Shown here piece after piece: positions 53,646 through 63,195 of a stretch of 64,000 nucleotides of DNA. The notes below the pieces were generated by a model. It did no database searches. It worked only from the letters and a program-made list of their open reading frames with translations, and had not been told where the DNA came from. Location of the stretch: assembly GCA_018268755.1 (NCBI GenBank), contig JAFDVW010000017.1, forward strand, positions 68,070 through 132,069, given 5' to 3'. Source of the DNA: Acidobacteriota bacterium (GTDB lineage: Bacteria; Acidobacteriota; Terriglobia; Terriglobales; Acidobacteriaceae). The first letter of the stretch is position 1. Every line of letters starts with the position of its first letter. The position numbers and the translations under genes were made by a program.

Positions 53646-53672
53646 CCGGTCGAGCGCAGCTCGACCGGTTTT
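53646..53672 (+). terminator. Terminator-like hairpin
   Basis: Perfect ten-base stem CCGGTCGAGC / GCTCGACCGG with loop GCA and TTTT. It lies between the convergent carrier gene and SRPBCC gene and could stop transcription on the plus strand. Confidence 0.6.
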
Positions 53673-53728
53673 GTATCAGACCATGGCTTTATCGCCCACT
53701 GGTGCTTGGCAACATGTGCACAGCTTTC

Positions 53729-54745
53729 TTATTGTGCGGCTGCCTCTGCGCGATTTTTCACCACCCGTAAAATTCGAGTCTGCAGATCGGACATCACCGC
53801 ATCGGTCCACAGGTGCGCGTACCAATTGAAATCCGTCGATATGCGGTGATGGCTCGCCAAATGCAGCCGGGTTTCGCCATTGGCCAAGGGTTCCAGCATG
53901 TACTCGCCGCGCAGCACATCAAAGAAAGGCCCGCCCACGGTCACGTGCTCATCCAGCGTTGTGGGTGGAATCTGCGCAGTCTGGGCGTGGATCGAAAATG
54001 CCAGCCGATGCTCTGGCTCCCAGACATCGACATTCTCGATAAAAAGCACGCCACCGGCGAATGTCGCATGGCGCACGCCGCCCACGCCTTCATAGGACAG
54101 CGTGGCTTCGACAGGATCAGGGAACCCGATACGCTGACTCCAGGAAGAGATGAGTTCGCTCTTGCTGATTTTCGGTACCCGTTTGATCTCTCCCCACACC
54201 ACTGAAGGCGGCGCCTTGATATCGACCTCATTTTCTACTGTGCGAACGTCATTGCGGTGGAGAAGCGCGGCCTCGAAGGGGTGTACAAGAAAAGGCAGGA
54301 GCAGGACCACTGCCATCATAATGTCTTGTGTTTTCCTGCGAAGCTTGCGGCGTGCCACCAGCCCTGCGGTCACGCCTCCCAGGCTGGAGATGAGCAGGGC
54401 GATCGGCAGAAGCATGATGATACAGATCATCCCTTCAAGCCAGGTAATCAGACTTGCCGCCAGAGCGGCAACCGCGGAGAGCCAAGGAAGAAAAATCCAT
54501 ATCCAAATGCGGCTGCGCTCAGATTTCCGCTCCGCAATGGAAACCGCGATGTATCCCATGGCGAAGGGCAAAATCACGATGAAGGCCACCGACATGGTCG
54601 TCAGCAGCGTGGTAATCATAGGTCTAGGGCCCTGGAAGCGATCGCCATACCAGATCAGGCCACGCATCAGAAGCCCATATGCGAGACCGGCAAGCGCTCC
54701 CCACAAGGCCTGTTTCCAGTCGAAGATTTTTTCTGTGTCAGCCAC
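53729..54745 (-). CDS. Membrane protein with C-terminal SRPBCC-like domain
   Basis: 338 residues. The N-terminal half has four or five helices (about 12-165). The C-terminal half has VENEVDIKAPPSVVWGEIKRVP, LSYEGVGGVRHATFAGG and MLEPLANGETRLHLASHH, the order of strands in SRPBCC (START-like) proteins that bind hydrophobic ligands. A membrane-anchored lipid or ligand binder is likely. It is divergent from the TetR gene by about 146 bases. Confidence 0.72.
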   Translation of the reverse strand: MADTEKIFDWKQALWGALAGLAYGLLMRGLIWYGDRFQGPRPMITTLLTTMSVAFIVILPFAMGYIAVSIAERKSERSRIWIWIFLPWLSAVAALAASLITWLEGMICIIMLLPIALLISSLGGVTAGLVARRKLRRKTQDIMMAVVLLLPFLVHPFEAALLHRNDVRTVENEVDIKAPPSVVWGEIKRVPKISKSELISSWSQRIGFPDPVEATLSYEGVGGVRHATFAGGVLFIENVDVWEPEHRLAFSIHAQTAQIPPTTLDEHVTVGGPFFDVLRGEYMLEPLANGETRLHLASHHRISTDFNWYAHLWTDAVMSDLQTRILRVVKNRAEAAAQ

Positions 54746-54827
54746 GGCGCGGTCATCTTACGGAAATTTCGCCCCACCTGCCAGGGAAACTTGGCTCGCT
54801 TGGCCTGCCATGACTCTGGGTCGGGGC

Positions 54828-54856
54828 TTGCCGAATCTCTTGTTCTTTCCTATAAT
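54828..54856 (+). promoter_or_regulatory. Promoter of the tetR-efflux operon
   Basis: TTGCCG (54828-54833) and a consensus TATAAT (54851-54856) with a 17-base spacer. The start would fall within the operator at 54858. Confidence 0.8.
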
Positions 54857-54857
54857 C

Positions 54858-54875
54858 TAACTAACTGGTTAATTA
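54858..54875. promoter_or_regulatory. Probable TetR operator
   Basis: TAACTAAC-TG-GTTAATTA, an inverted repeat matching at seven of eight positions, placed directly after the -10 box and 16 bases before the tetR start. Binding would block its own promoter. Confidence 0.65.
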
Positions 54876-54891
54876 AACAGGTTTAGCAAAC

Positions 54892-55575
54892 ATGGCTAGC
54901 CGTATCGCCAAGCCGCGCATGGGCACCCGGGGACGCCCGGAAGAGAGCCGCGCCGCCATCCTCAACGCCGCCATTCAGGAGTTTTCCCGCGCCGGTGTGG
55001 CCGGCGCTCGCACCGACGCCATCGCCCAGGCCGCCCGCGTCAATAAGGCCCTCCTGTATTACTACTTCAAGGACAAAGAATCACTTTATACCGCCGCGAT
55101 TGACCACGTGTTCGGCGGCCTGGTGGCCAATGTGGACGACATCCTGGCCCGCAACTTGCCGCCAAAAGAAAAGATCCTGGCCTACGTGGGCACTCATTTT
55201 GACTACATCGCGCGTCATCCCCTGTTTCCGCGGATCGTGCACGGAGAATTTCTGCGCGCGGGGTGGGAGAAGTCGCCCCATTTTGAGCGGCTGGTGAAAC
55301 AGTATTTCCGGCCTCTGTTTGAGAAACTATCCGGACTGATTCGCCAGGGGCAGGCTTCCGGGGACTTCCGGCCGGTCGATCCCTATCACTTCGTGCCTTC
55401 GATGATTGCCATCATCGTGCACTACTTCAATTCTGCCCCGGCATTCCGCATTTTGACCGGTAAAGACCCTTTTACGCCCCCGATGCTGGCGGCGCGGCGC
55501 GCGGCCCTTCTGGATTTTGTTTCTGCCGCGCTGTTCCGGCCAGCCACGCCCCCGGCGCAAGGAGAACGGCATTGA
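54892..55575 (+). CDS. TetR-family repressor
   Basis: 227 residues. The N-terminal HTH (about 18-65) has RAAILNAAIQEFSRAG, ARTDAIAQAARVNKALLYYYF and KDKESLYTAAI. The ligand-binding half is helical and of unknown specificity. Its gene is the first of a four-gene operon with HlyD, ATPase and permease; it overlaps the next gene by four bases. It probably represses the exporter until a toxic compound binds. Confidence 0.93.
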   Translation: MASRIAKPRMGTRGRPEESRAAILNAAIQEFSRAGVAGARTDAIAQAARVNKALLYYYFKDKESLYTAAIDHVFGGLVANVDDILARNLPPKEKILAYVGTHFDYIARHPLFPRIVHGEFLRAGWEKSPHFERLVKQYFRPLFEKLSGLIRQGQASGDFRPVDPYHFVPSMIAIIVHYFNSAPAFRILTGKDPFTPPMLAARRAALLDFVSAALFRPATPPAQGERH

Positions 55576-56656
55576 GTGCTCGCAATAAATTTCTGATCAT
55601 GCTGTCGGTGATCTTTGTCATTTCATTGACGTATTACCTGGTTTCCACGCCGCGTTCCGGCGACCTGGTGCTGATCGGCACGGTAGATGCCAATCAGGTC
55701 ATCGTCAGCCCGCAGGTGGCGGGACGCATTGCCAGGCTTCTGGTGGACGAAGGCACCAAGGTGAAGCAAGGCGATCTGATCGCCGTGCTCGATCCCGCGG
55801 AACTGGAAGCGCAGGCCCGCGCCGCGGCGGCGACGATCGACAGCCTGCGGTCGCAAGTGGCCGCTTCCTCCGCCACCAGCCAGGCCACGCAGGGATCGAC
55901 CACCGGCAATGTGGCCGGAGCGCAGGCGCGCCTGGAGTCCGCGCGCGCCCAGTTGCTGCAGGCTGAAGCCACGCTGCAACGGGTGCAGAGCGACAGCCGG
56001 CGCATCATTGAACTGGCCAAGTCCGGAGTTGCCTCGGACCAGGAACGCGTACAGGCCGAAACCAACCTGCAGGCGCAGCAGGCTACCGTGGCAGCTCTGC
56101 AAAAGCAGGTCAGCGCGGCGGAGGCGGACCTGAAGACCGCCATTGCCAACACCAATCAGGCCAGCGCCGCCAAAAGCGCGGTGCTTTCCATGCGTTCGCA
56201 AATGGCGAATGCCGAGGCTCTGCTGAAAGAAACCGAAGTCCGCCTGGGATACACCAAAGTTTATGCACCCGTCAGCGGTACTGTCTCCGTGCGCGCCGCC
56301 CGCGAAGGAGAAGTCCTTGCCGCCGGCCAACCCATTGTGACGATCGTCGATTTCGGGGATACCTGGGTGCGAGTGGCGATCCCGGAAACCAATGCCGACC
56401 ACATCGGATTTGACGAGACCATGCGCATCCGCATGCCCGGCGGCACCGAGACTTCTGGGAAAGTGTTCTTCAAATCTCCGGAAGCCGATTTCGCCACCCA
56501 GCGCGATGTGGGCCGCCGCAAGCGCGATATCAAGACCATTGTCCTCAAGGTGCGCCTCGCCAATCCCAACGGCGCCTATGTTCCGGGCATGACGGCGGAA
56601 GTGCTGGTGTCTCCCGACCAACTCGACGGCAAAGGCGAAAGCGCGGAGAAGCGTTG

Positions 56657-56657
<1 letters not shown>
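55572..56657 (+). CDS. HlyD-family membrane-fusion protein
   Basis: 361 residues starting at TTG 55572 with AAGGAG upstream; the start overlaps the TetR stop. One N-terminal helix (about 8-26). A lipoyl half (VIVSPQVAGRIARLLVDEGTKVKQGDLI), a long coiled-coil hairpin (about 75-220) rich in Ala and Gln, the second lipoyl half (LGYTKVYAPVSGTVSVRAAREGEV) and a beta barrel follow. It bridges the inner-membrane ABC pump to an outer-membrane channel, as YbhG does. Confidence 0.92.
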
Positions 56658-57693
<1,036 letters not shown>

Positions 57694-57697
<4 letters not shown>

Positions 57698-58806
57698 ACC
57701 ATATCTTCGCCATTGTCGAGCGCGAGATGCGCAAGTTCTTCCGGTCGCCCGCCTTGATGATGGCGTCCATGATTTTTCCCCTGGTGCAGTTGATCGTGTT
57801 GGGCAATGCCTTCGGTGGCAAGATCAAAGATGCGCGCCTGGGTGTGGTGGACCAGGACGGCGGCACCCAGGCCCTCAAAATCCGCCAGGCCTTCGATTCC
57901 GTCCATGCCAACATGCGGACTTTCGAGACCGTGTATTACGACAACGATAAGCAGGCCATGGAAGACGTGCGCAACGGCAAGATCCAGGGCGCGGTCATCA
58001 TTCCGCCGCAATTCTCCCGCCGCGTGTATGAGCAGGAGCAGCCGCGCGTCGCACTGATCGTCGACAATACCGACAACTTCATGAGTTCCACCCTTGAAGG
58101 CGAACTTGCCGACATCACCAACGCGCTGAACTCTCCCACCATTGAGCCTCGCCTGCTGCAAAAGACCGTGCTGCAGATTGTCGAACTCTACCCTTACATT
58201 GAATATATGAAGTATTTGCTGCCCGGCTCGATTGCGCTGGCCATGTTTGTCTCGGTGATGATCGGCGGCGGCATGTTGTACATCGACGACAAAGCCCGCG
58301 GCGTGCACGAAGGTTATCTGGTTACGCCTATTACCAAGACTGAGCTGGTGCTCGGGCTGAATGCGGCCGGGGCCATTAAGGCGGTGATGACCGGGCTGGT
58401 CATCACCATCATCGGGTCTTTATTGTCCGGTGTGGGTACGCTGTTCCGGCCGGCGAGCGCCATTGGCTTGCTGCTCATGATTGTGGCCACCTCGCTGGCT
58501 TTCAACGCCATGATGTTTTTGCTCATGGTGAGGGTGGAAGACCCGCTGGTGCCGCGCGCCATCTTCGGCATTCTGAACACCCTGCTCTTCTTTCCCAGCG
58601 GCTCGATTTATCCTATCCAGGCCTTTCCCTGGTGGTTGAAGGCCATTGCCAAAGTGGACCCTTTTACCTTTGCCGTGCATGGTTTCAAGGCCATGTTGCT
58701 CAAGGAAGCCGGCTTCGCGGCCATAGTCCCCGATATTCTTTACCTCACCCTCTTTGCCACCATCGCCCTGGGCATTGCCACGCCCCTGTTCAAAAGGACC
58801 CTGTAG
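57694..58806 (+). CDS. ABC-2 type exporter permease
   Basis: 370 residues with the ABC-2 plan: one helix near 22-42 (MASMIFPLVQLIVLGNAFGG), a large extracytoplasmic domain (about 45-165) and five C-terminal helices, with GSIYPIQAFPWWLKAIAKVDPFTFAVHG as the conserved end. It overlaps the ATPase by ATGA. Only one permease is encoded, so it should be a homodimer, unlike YbhS/YbhR. Confidence 0.93.
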
Positions 58807-58809
58807 AAG

Positions 58810-58902
58810 ATTGGGATAATTTTGTAATTGAGTAATTGGGTAATTTAAGCCCGGGTCTTGAAATTACGAAATTACCCGATTACAAAATTACAAAATCTTC
58901 CA
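58810..58902. repeat. AT-rich inverted repeat of the ATTACCCAATTAC family
   Basis: GAAGATTGGGATAATTTTGT, GTAATTGGGTAATTTAAG, then GAAATTACGAAATTACCCGA and TTACAAAATTACAAAATCTT. Arms pair end to end around CCCGGG. It sits just after the permease stop and before the next gene. Confidence 0.8.
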
Positions 58903-58921
58903 CGACTTCCATTATCCTTGT

Positions 58922-59395
58922 ATGGCTATGCCTCTTCTTGATGCTCCCGAATACGACCCATCCCGCGAACGCCGCCGCACCACGCTGATTGTCAGTATCG
59001 TCGCGTTGGTGCTGGTCGTGGGCGCGCTGGTTTGGTTCAATCGCTACTGGCCGGAAAAGCGTGTGGTCAACAAGTTTTTCGCGGCCTTGCAGAAGCAGGA
59101 CTTTGAGACCGCCTATGGCATCTACTTTGCCGACCCCGACTGGCGGCAGCACCAGCAGAAGTATGGAAACTATCCTTACAGCGAATTCTGGAAAGACTGG
59201 GGGCCCAGCGGCGAGTGGGGTGTGATCAAGAGCTACAACGTCTACGGCGCGCATACCTGCCCCGGGCAAGGCAGCGGCAGTGGCGTAGTGGTGGATGTGA
59301 TCGTCAACGAGCGTCGCGCCAAGCACGCCCAGGTTTGGGTGGAGAAATCCGACAAGACGCTCAGCTCACCGCCGTGCGAGCTGTTGTTTCAGTAG
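58922..59395 (+). CDS. Membrane-anchored protein of unknown function
   Basis: 157 residues. One helix (about 22-40) then a soluble domain opening RVVNKFFAALQKQDFETAYGIYF, a common start of NTF2-like 'growth in pairs' domains, and ending with Cys-containing CPGQGSGSG and PPCELLFQ. I cannot name a function. The gene lies between two AT-rich repeats and may be expressed on its own. Confidence 0.65.
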   Translation: MAMPLLDAPEYDPSRERRRTTLIVSIVALVLVVGALVWFNRYWPEKRVVNKFFAALQKQDFETAYGIYFADPDWRQHQQKYGNYPYSEFWKDWGPSGEWGVIKSYNVYGAHTCPGQGSGSGVVVDVIVNERRAKHAQVWVEKSDKTLSSPPCELLFQ

Positions 59396-59690
59396 GATTT
59401 GTAATTTGGTAATCGGGTAATTTCGTAATTTGAAGCCTTAGTGCCCGGCCCGTTGCTCGTTCTCTTGCTTCAGTTCCCAGATGGTCATTCCGATCGGCTT
59501 CAGCCGCGAGGAATCTGTTTCTCTCATGTGTGCAAAAGCGGATTCCTCGTCGCAGCGCTCCTCGGAATGACAATGGGGATGGAGCAACAATGGAAAGAGG
59601 CACAGAGCCAAGGATTTTCAAATTACAAAATTACCCGATTACCCAATTCCCCAATTCCCCAATTCCCCAATCACAAAATCCCTTCCAGCG
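59396..59690. repeat. Composite: AT-rich arms enclosing GTCATTCCGA-family repeats
   Basis: The left arm (59399-59434) reads TTTGTAATTTGGTAATCGGG and TAATTTCGTAATTTGAAG. The right arm (59619-59690) reads TTTTCAAATTACAAAATTAC, CCGATTACCCAATT and then three tandem CCCCAATT units. The interior has CGGCTTCAGCCGCGAGGAATC and GGATTCCTCGTCGCAGC through CTCGGAATGAC, an inverted pair of the second family. The right arm also supplies the stop codon of fabD. Confidence 0.75.
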
Positions 59691-60609
59691 TTTTCTGCAA
59701 CGCCGCCTCGTCGCCGGTGCTGAGCGCTTTCTTTGAACGGTCAATTTGCCGCATCAGGCCGCTCAGCACTTTCCCCGGCCCCACTTCGACAAATGTCTCC
59801 ACACCCTTTGCGATCAGCAATCGCACCGAGGGGGCCCATTTCACGGACCCTGTCACCTGGCGCACCAGCGCGTCCCGGCTACGGTCTCCGTCGCTGACCG
59901 CTTCGGCATCCACGTTGCAGATGACCGGGACCTGCGGAGGATGGAAGGTGAGGTTCTGCAAATCGGCGGCCAGACGGTCTTGTGCCGGCTTCATCAGCGA
60001 GCAATGGAAAGGGGCGCTGACGGGAAGCATCACGGCGCGTTTGGCTCCGCGCTCCCCGGCCAATTGCGCCGCTCGTTCCACCGCGCCCTTGTGTCCGGAG
60101 ATGACGATCTGCTCCGGTGAATTCAGGTTGGCCGGCTCGCAGACTTCGCCCTGTGCCGCGTCGCTGCACACCGCAGCCACTTTTTCGAACTCCATGCCTA
60201 GAATGGCCGCCATCGCGCCCACTCCCACCGGCACGGCCTCTTGCATGTACTTGCCCCGGTTACGCACCGTGCGCACCGCATCGGCAAAAGCCAGCGTACC
60301 GGCGGCCACCTGCGCGGAATACTCGCCCAGACTGTGTCCGGCCACGAAGGCCGCTCGCGCGCCTTTTTCCTGCAACACGCGCCAGGCCGCAATGGAAGCA
60401 GTCAGAATGGCGGGTTGAGTGATCTCCGTGAGTTTCAGCTGGTCTTCCGGCCCTTCGAAGCAGAGCTGCGAAAGCTTGTAGCCCAGCGCCTCGTCGGCTT
60501 CCTCGAAGGTTTGCTTCGCCACGGGATACTTCTCCGCCAGCTCTTTTCCCATGCCGACGGCCTGGGAGCCTTGTCCGGGGAACAAGAATGCGATGTTTGT
60601 GGTGGTCAT
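59671..60609 (-). CDS. fabD: Malonyl-CoA:ACP transacylase
   Basis: 312 residues. AFLFPGQGSQAVGMGK, the nucleophile Ser in VAGHSLGEYSAQ, the Arg in VRNRGKYMQEAVP and His in SAPFHCSLMKPA complete the active site, and GPGKVLSGLMRQI closes it. It loads malonyl groups on ACP for fatty-acid synthesis. It is last in the yceD-rpmF-plsX-fabD run; fabH, often between plsX and fabD, is missing here. Confidence 0.95.
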   Translation of the reverse strand: MTTTNIAFLFPGQGSQAVGMGKELAEKYPVAKQTFEEADEALGYKLSQLCFEGPEDQLKLTEITQPAILTASIAAWRVLQEKGARAAFVAGHSLGEYSAQVAAGTLAFADAVRTVRNRGKYMQEAVPVGVGAMAAILGMEFEKVAAVCSDAAQGEVCEPANLNSPEQIVISGHKGAVERAAQLAGERGAKRAVMLPVSAPFHCSLMKPAQDRLAADLQNLTFHPPQVPVICNVDAEAVSDGDRSRDALVRQVTGSVKWAPSVRLLIAKGVETFVEVGPGKVLSGLMRQIDRSKKALSTGDEAALQKTLEGIL

Positions 60610-60783
60610 AAGAGATCAGTACCCCTGTCATCCTGGGGTCCGCATATCTTGCGGGCCGAAGGATTTATAGATTGCATGCTCCACAACCCGCGAATGCAGA
60701 GGTCCTTCGCCCGTTCTGTGGCGCGGGCACTCTTGCCCGCGTTTCATGCCGGCCAATCCCAGGCGGACAGGAGTGTCCCACAT
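60610..60783. repeat. plsX-fabD intergenic region with two repeat pieces
   Basis: GTCATCCTGGGGTCC and GCGGGCCGAAGGATTTATAG form a GTCATTCCGA-like repeat. GCGGGCACTCTTGCCCGC and later CAGGAGTGTCCCAC form a second palindromic type. This is where fabH would be expected. Confidence 0.5.
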
Positions 60784-61809
60784 CTAGCCCTGCGGCGCGA
60801 CCAGAGTCTTCAACCCCGCCAGTTCTTTCTCGATGCTTTCGTTGATCTTTCGTTCGGCGAATTCCGCCGCCACCCGCACCGCGTTCTTAATGGCATTGGC
60901 GTTGGAGGAGCCGTGCGTGATAAAGCACACGCCCTTCACTCCCAGCAGGGGCGCACCGCCGTATTCGGTGTGGTCGAGGCGTTTTTTGAAATCAGAAAAG
61001 GCGCTGCGCGAGAGTAGATAGCCCACCTGCCGGGTGATGGTCGCTTTGAGGGTCTCTTTCAATGTCGCGCGCACCAGATTGGCCACGCCTTCAGAAATCT
61101 TCAGCGCCACGTTGCCGACAAAACCGTCGGCCACAATCACATCAAGCTGGCCGTTGTAGAGGTCGCGGCCTTCTACGTTGCCCACAAAGTTCAGCGGCAG
61201 CTGCTTCAGCAGCTGAAAGGCATTGCGCGTTAGCTCATTGCCCTTGCTTTCTTCTTCCCCAATGGAGAGCAGGCCCACGCGCGGACGCCGCGTTCCGAAC
61301 ATGCTGCGATAGTAAGTCTCGCCCATCACGGCGAACTGCTCCAGATTTTCCGGGGTGCAATCGACGTTGGCGCCTACGTCGAGCAGGGTGGCTGCCGTGC
61401 CTAGGGCAGTGGGAAAGGTTGCCGCCAGGGCCGGCCGGTCGACGCCGGGAATCATGCCCAGCGTGATCTTGGCGGTGGCCATGGCGGCGCCGGTGTTGCC
61501 GGCGGTAATAAAGCCGACAGCGCGGCCGTCGCGCACCAGACGCAGGCCCACGCGCATGGTGGAATCCCGCTTGGCCCGCACCGCGAGCGCAGCTTTGTCC
61601 TCCATGGTGATGACTTCGCTGGCGTGGATTACGTCGATGGGCAGATCATCCACCGCAGGGTGGTTGGCCATCTCGGCCCGGAGAATGTCTTCCGGGCCGA
61701 CCAAAAGCACAGAAACGCCGAAGTGGCGCGCGGCCTGGATGGCGCCTTCGATTTCAGGCTTGGGCGCGCGCTCCGAGCCCATCGCGTCCAGAGCTATGAC
61801 GCTTGGCAT
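60784..61809 (-). CDS. plsX: PlsX: acyl-ACP:phosphate acyltransferase
   Basis: 341 residues. [70 protein letters not shown] and [17 protein letters not shown] are typical. It converts acyl-ACP to acyl phosphate, the donor for the first step of phospholipid synthesis. It starts 11 bases after rpmF. Confidence 0.96.
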   Translation of the reverse strand: MPSVIALDAMGSERAPKPEIEGAIQAARHFGVSVLLVGPEDILRAEMANHPAVDDLPIDVIHASEVITMEDKAALAVRAKRDSTMRVGLRLVRDGRAVGFITAGNTGAAMATAKITLGMIPGVDRPALAATFPTALGTAATLLDVGANVDCTPENLEQFAVMGETYYRSMFGTRRPRVGLLSIGEEESKGNELTRNAFQLLKQLPLNFVGNVEGRDLYNGQLDVIVADGFVGNVALKISEGVANLVRATLKETLKATITRQVGYLLSRSAFSDFKKRLDHTEYGGAPLLGVKGVCFITHGSSNANAIKNAVRVAAEFAERKINESIEKELAGLKTLVAPQG

Positions 61810-61820
61810 GAGTGGCGGGA

Positions 61821-62006
61821 CTAGCTGGCTTCTTCCACGTCAAGAACTTCGCGCTGTTTATAGTGACCGCACTTGGGGCAGGCACGGTGCGGCAGTTTGC
61901 GCTCGTGGCAGTTGGGGCACTCGGAGAGCGACTGGCCCTTCAAAGCGTCGTGGGCGCGCCGTGTGCTGGTGCGTTGTTTGGAGTGTCGCCGTTTCGGATT
62001 AGGCAT
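61821..62006 (-). CDS. rpmF: Ribosomal protein bL32
   Basis: 61 residues, [20 protein letters not shown] at the start, and a [17 protein letters not shown] zinc site with four Cys, so it is the zinc-binding form. GAGGAACAACG precedes the ATG. It has its usual place between yceD and plsX. Confidence 0.97.
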   Translation of the reverse strand: MPNPKRRHSKQRTSTRRAHDALKGQSLSECPNCHERKLPHRACPKCGHYKQREVLDVEEAS

Positions 62007-62055
62007 CGTTGTTCCTCATGGGCCCGGGGACAGCCGTCCGCACGGGGCAGAATTT

Positions 62056-62613
62056 TTATCGTTCGCCTTGCAGTTTGCTGCGAATCTCTTGCAGCGCCGT
62101 CCAGCGCGGGTCGTTCGGCTGGGTCCCGCAGGAGCACTGTTCCACATTCAAATTCTTGCCGCAGTGCGGGCAGAGCCCTTTGCAATCATCGCGGCAAATC
62201 GCCTTCAGCGGGACCTCCAGCAGAACCTGCTCCCGCAAGGCATCTTCCAGCTGCAACCCTGCCCCTTGATAATAACTGACTTCGGACTCCGCCGAGGGGA
62301 CGGCGGATTCTTCCTCTCCGGCGTCGCTGCCCTGTGGCCGGTAAAGCAAATCAAAATCCCGTTTTACATCTAACTGCACCAGCTCCAGGCAGCGGGCGCA
62401 GGGTACGGCAATGGTTGTGGCCAGCTTTCCGTTCAGGCGTATGTCTTTGATGGATAAAGACTTGCCGTGGTGCTCCTCGACCAGCTGGGCGCGGCCCGAG
62501 GTTTTGATCGGCGATCTTTGCTCCAGTTCGGTGCCGAAATCGATCGCTCCCGGCGCGAATTCTTCTTCAAAATCAATGGGATGGAGACCCAACTCACGGA
62601 TTTCGATGAACAT
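62056..62613 (-). CDS. yceD: YceD (DUF177) family protein
   Basis: 185 residues from ATG 62613, with GGAGG six bases upstream. CARCLELVQLDVKRDFDLLYRP provides the CxxC of the family and CRDDCKGLCPHCGKNLN a further Cys-rich metal site near the end. YceD is required for 23S rRNA accumulation in E. coli and is nearly always upstream of rpmF, as here. Confidence 0.92.
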   Translation of the reverse strand: MFIEIRELGLHPIDFEEEFAPGAIDFGTELEQRSPIKTSGRAQLVEEHHGKSLSIKDIRLNGKLATTIAVPCARCLELVQLDVKRDFDLLYRPQGSDAGEEESAVPSAESEVSYYQGAGLQLEDALREQVLLEVPLKAICRDDCKGLCPHCGKNLNVEQCSCGTQPNDPRWTALQEIRSKLQGER

Positions 62614-62752
62614 CGGAGACCTCCGCGCTCCCACCTGGTAACTCCGCAGGCCCGCGGAAGCACGCACAGAGGCGTAAGTTCTCTCGGGAGCAAAGTTTAA
62701 GGATAAAGGCCGCTCCGGAACAGTGTCAAGGAGTGCAACCCGGGGGATTGGG

Positions 62753-63025
62753 TCAGTTTGAAATTATCCCGTTTCTGAGTATCCGAACCTTGCCACTTGC
62801 TGAAGCCCTGAGTGTGGCTCCAAGTCCATCGAGAGGGATATTCAACTGCCCGGAAGCATAATCGTCATCGTACTCGCGAGTAACGCGCACTTTGTAAGGC
62901 AAACCTTTGTCAGCATCAAAATCCAGGACCGTATCCAGCGTGTTAGCGTCATGGTATTCGTGAATCTCGATTGCGCCGAAATCCCGAATTAGCTGTGCTT
63001 TTACTGCGTCTACTCCTGCTGCCAT
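62753..63025 (-). CDS. Small protein of unknown function (90 residues)
   Basis: ATG 63025 is preceded by GGAGG at five bases; ATGs further upstream lack this. The protein starts MAAGVDAVKAQLIRDFGAIE and is mixed alpha/beta with many acidic residues (YDDDYASG). No family is recognised. It is divergent from the HTH-ImmA/IrrE gene and shares a compact control region with it, which suggests joint regulation. Base composition is a little poorer in GC than the bulk. Confidence 0.65.
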   Translation of the reverse strand: MAAGVDAVKAQLIRDFGAIEIHEYHDANTLDTVLDFDADKGLPYKVRVTREYDDDYASGQLNIPLDGLGATLRASASGKVRILRNGIISN

Positions 63026-63083
63026 AGTGCCTCCGTGATGCCCGCACTGAGCGTCTGTAACCGATAGGCCATTCATGATGAGC

Positions 63084-63111
63084 ATTATGAATCAAAATGG
63101 ATAGCTGTCAA
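63084..63111 (-). promoter_or_regulatory. Promoter of the 90-residue protein gene
   Basis: On the minus strand, TTGACA (63111-63106) and CATAAT (63089-63084) with a 16-base spacer. Predicted start near 63077 gives a leader of about 52 bases ending in GGAGGCACT. Confidence 0.75.
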
Positions 63112-63124
63112 TGGCAAAATATCA

Positions 63125-63138
63125 TAAATCTCGATTTA
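63125..63138. promoter_or_regulatory. Candidate operator between the divergent promoters
   Basis: TAAATC-TC-GATTTA, a perfect six-base inverted repeat between the two promoters. It is a natural site for the HTH protein to control both genes. Confidence 0.45.
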
Positions 63139-63160
63139 CCGGACTTTTTAGATTTTTGCC

Positions 63161-63188
63161 TTGACTGCTCTAAGAACCGCCCTATAAT
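63161..63188 (+). promoter_or_regulatory. Promoter of the HTH-ImmA/IrrE gene, predicting a leaderless mRNA
   Basis: TTGACT (63161-63166) and TATAAT (63183-63188), spacer 16. The ATG at 63196 is only seven bases after the -10 box, about where transcription should start, and there is no room for a ribosome-binding site. Confidence 0.8.
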
Positions 63189-63195
63189 AGGGCAC

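Larger units (their letters stand above)
53310..53728. other. 419-base intergenic region with several hairpins and no gene
   Basis: It contains a hairpin after the carrier gene (53336-53360), a composite repeat (53444-53588) and a terminator-like hairpin (53646-53672). Short open frames at 53584-53850 run over the 3' end of the SRPBCC gene in antisense and carry no recognisable domain. Confidence 0.7.

Noticed and set aside
53584-53849. Short plus-strand frames in the hairpin region
   Set aside because: They begin in repeat DNA, overlap the SRPBCC gene in antisense and have no domain or ribosome-binding site.
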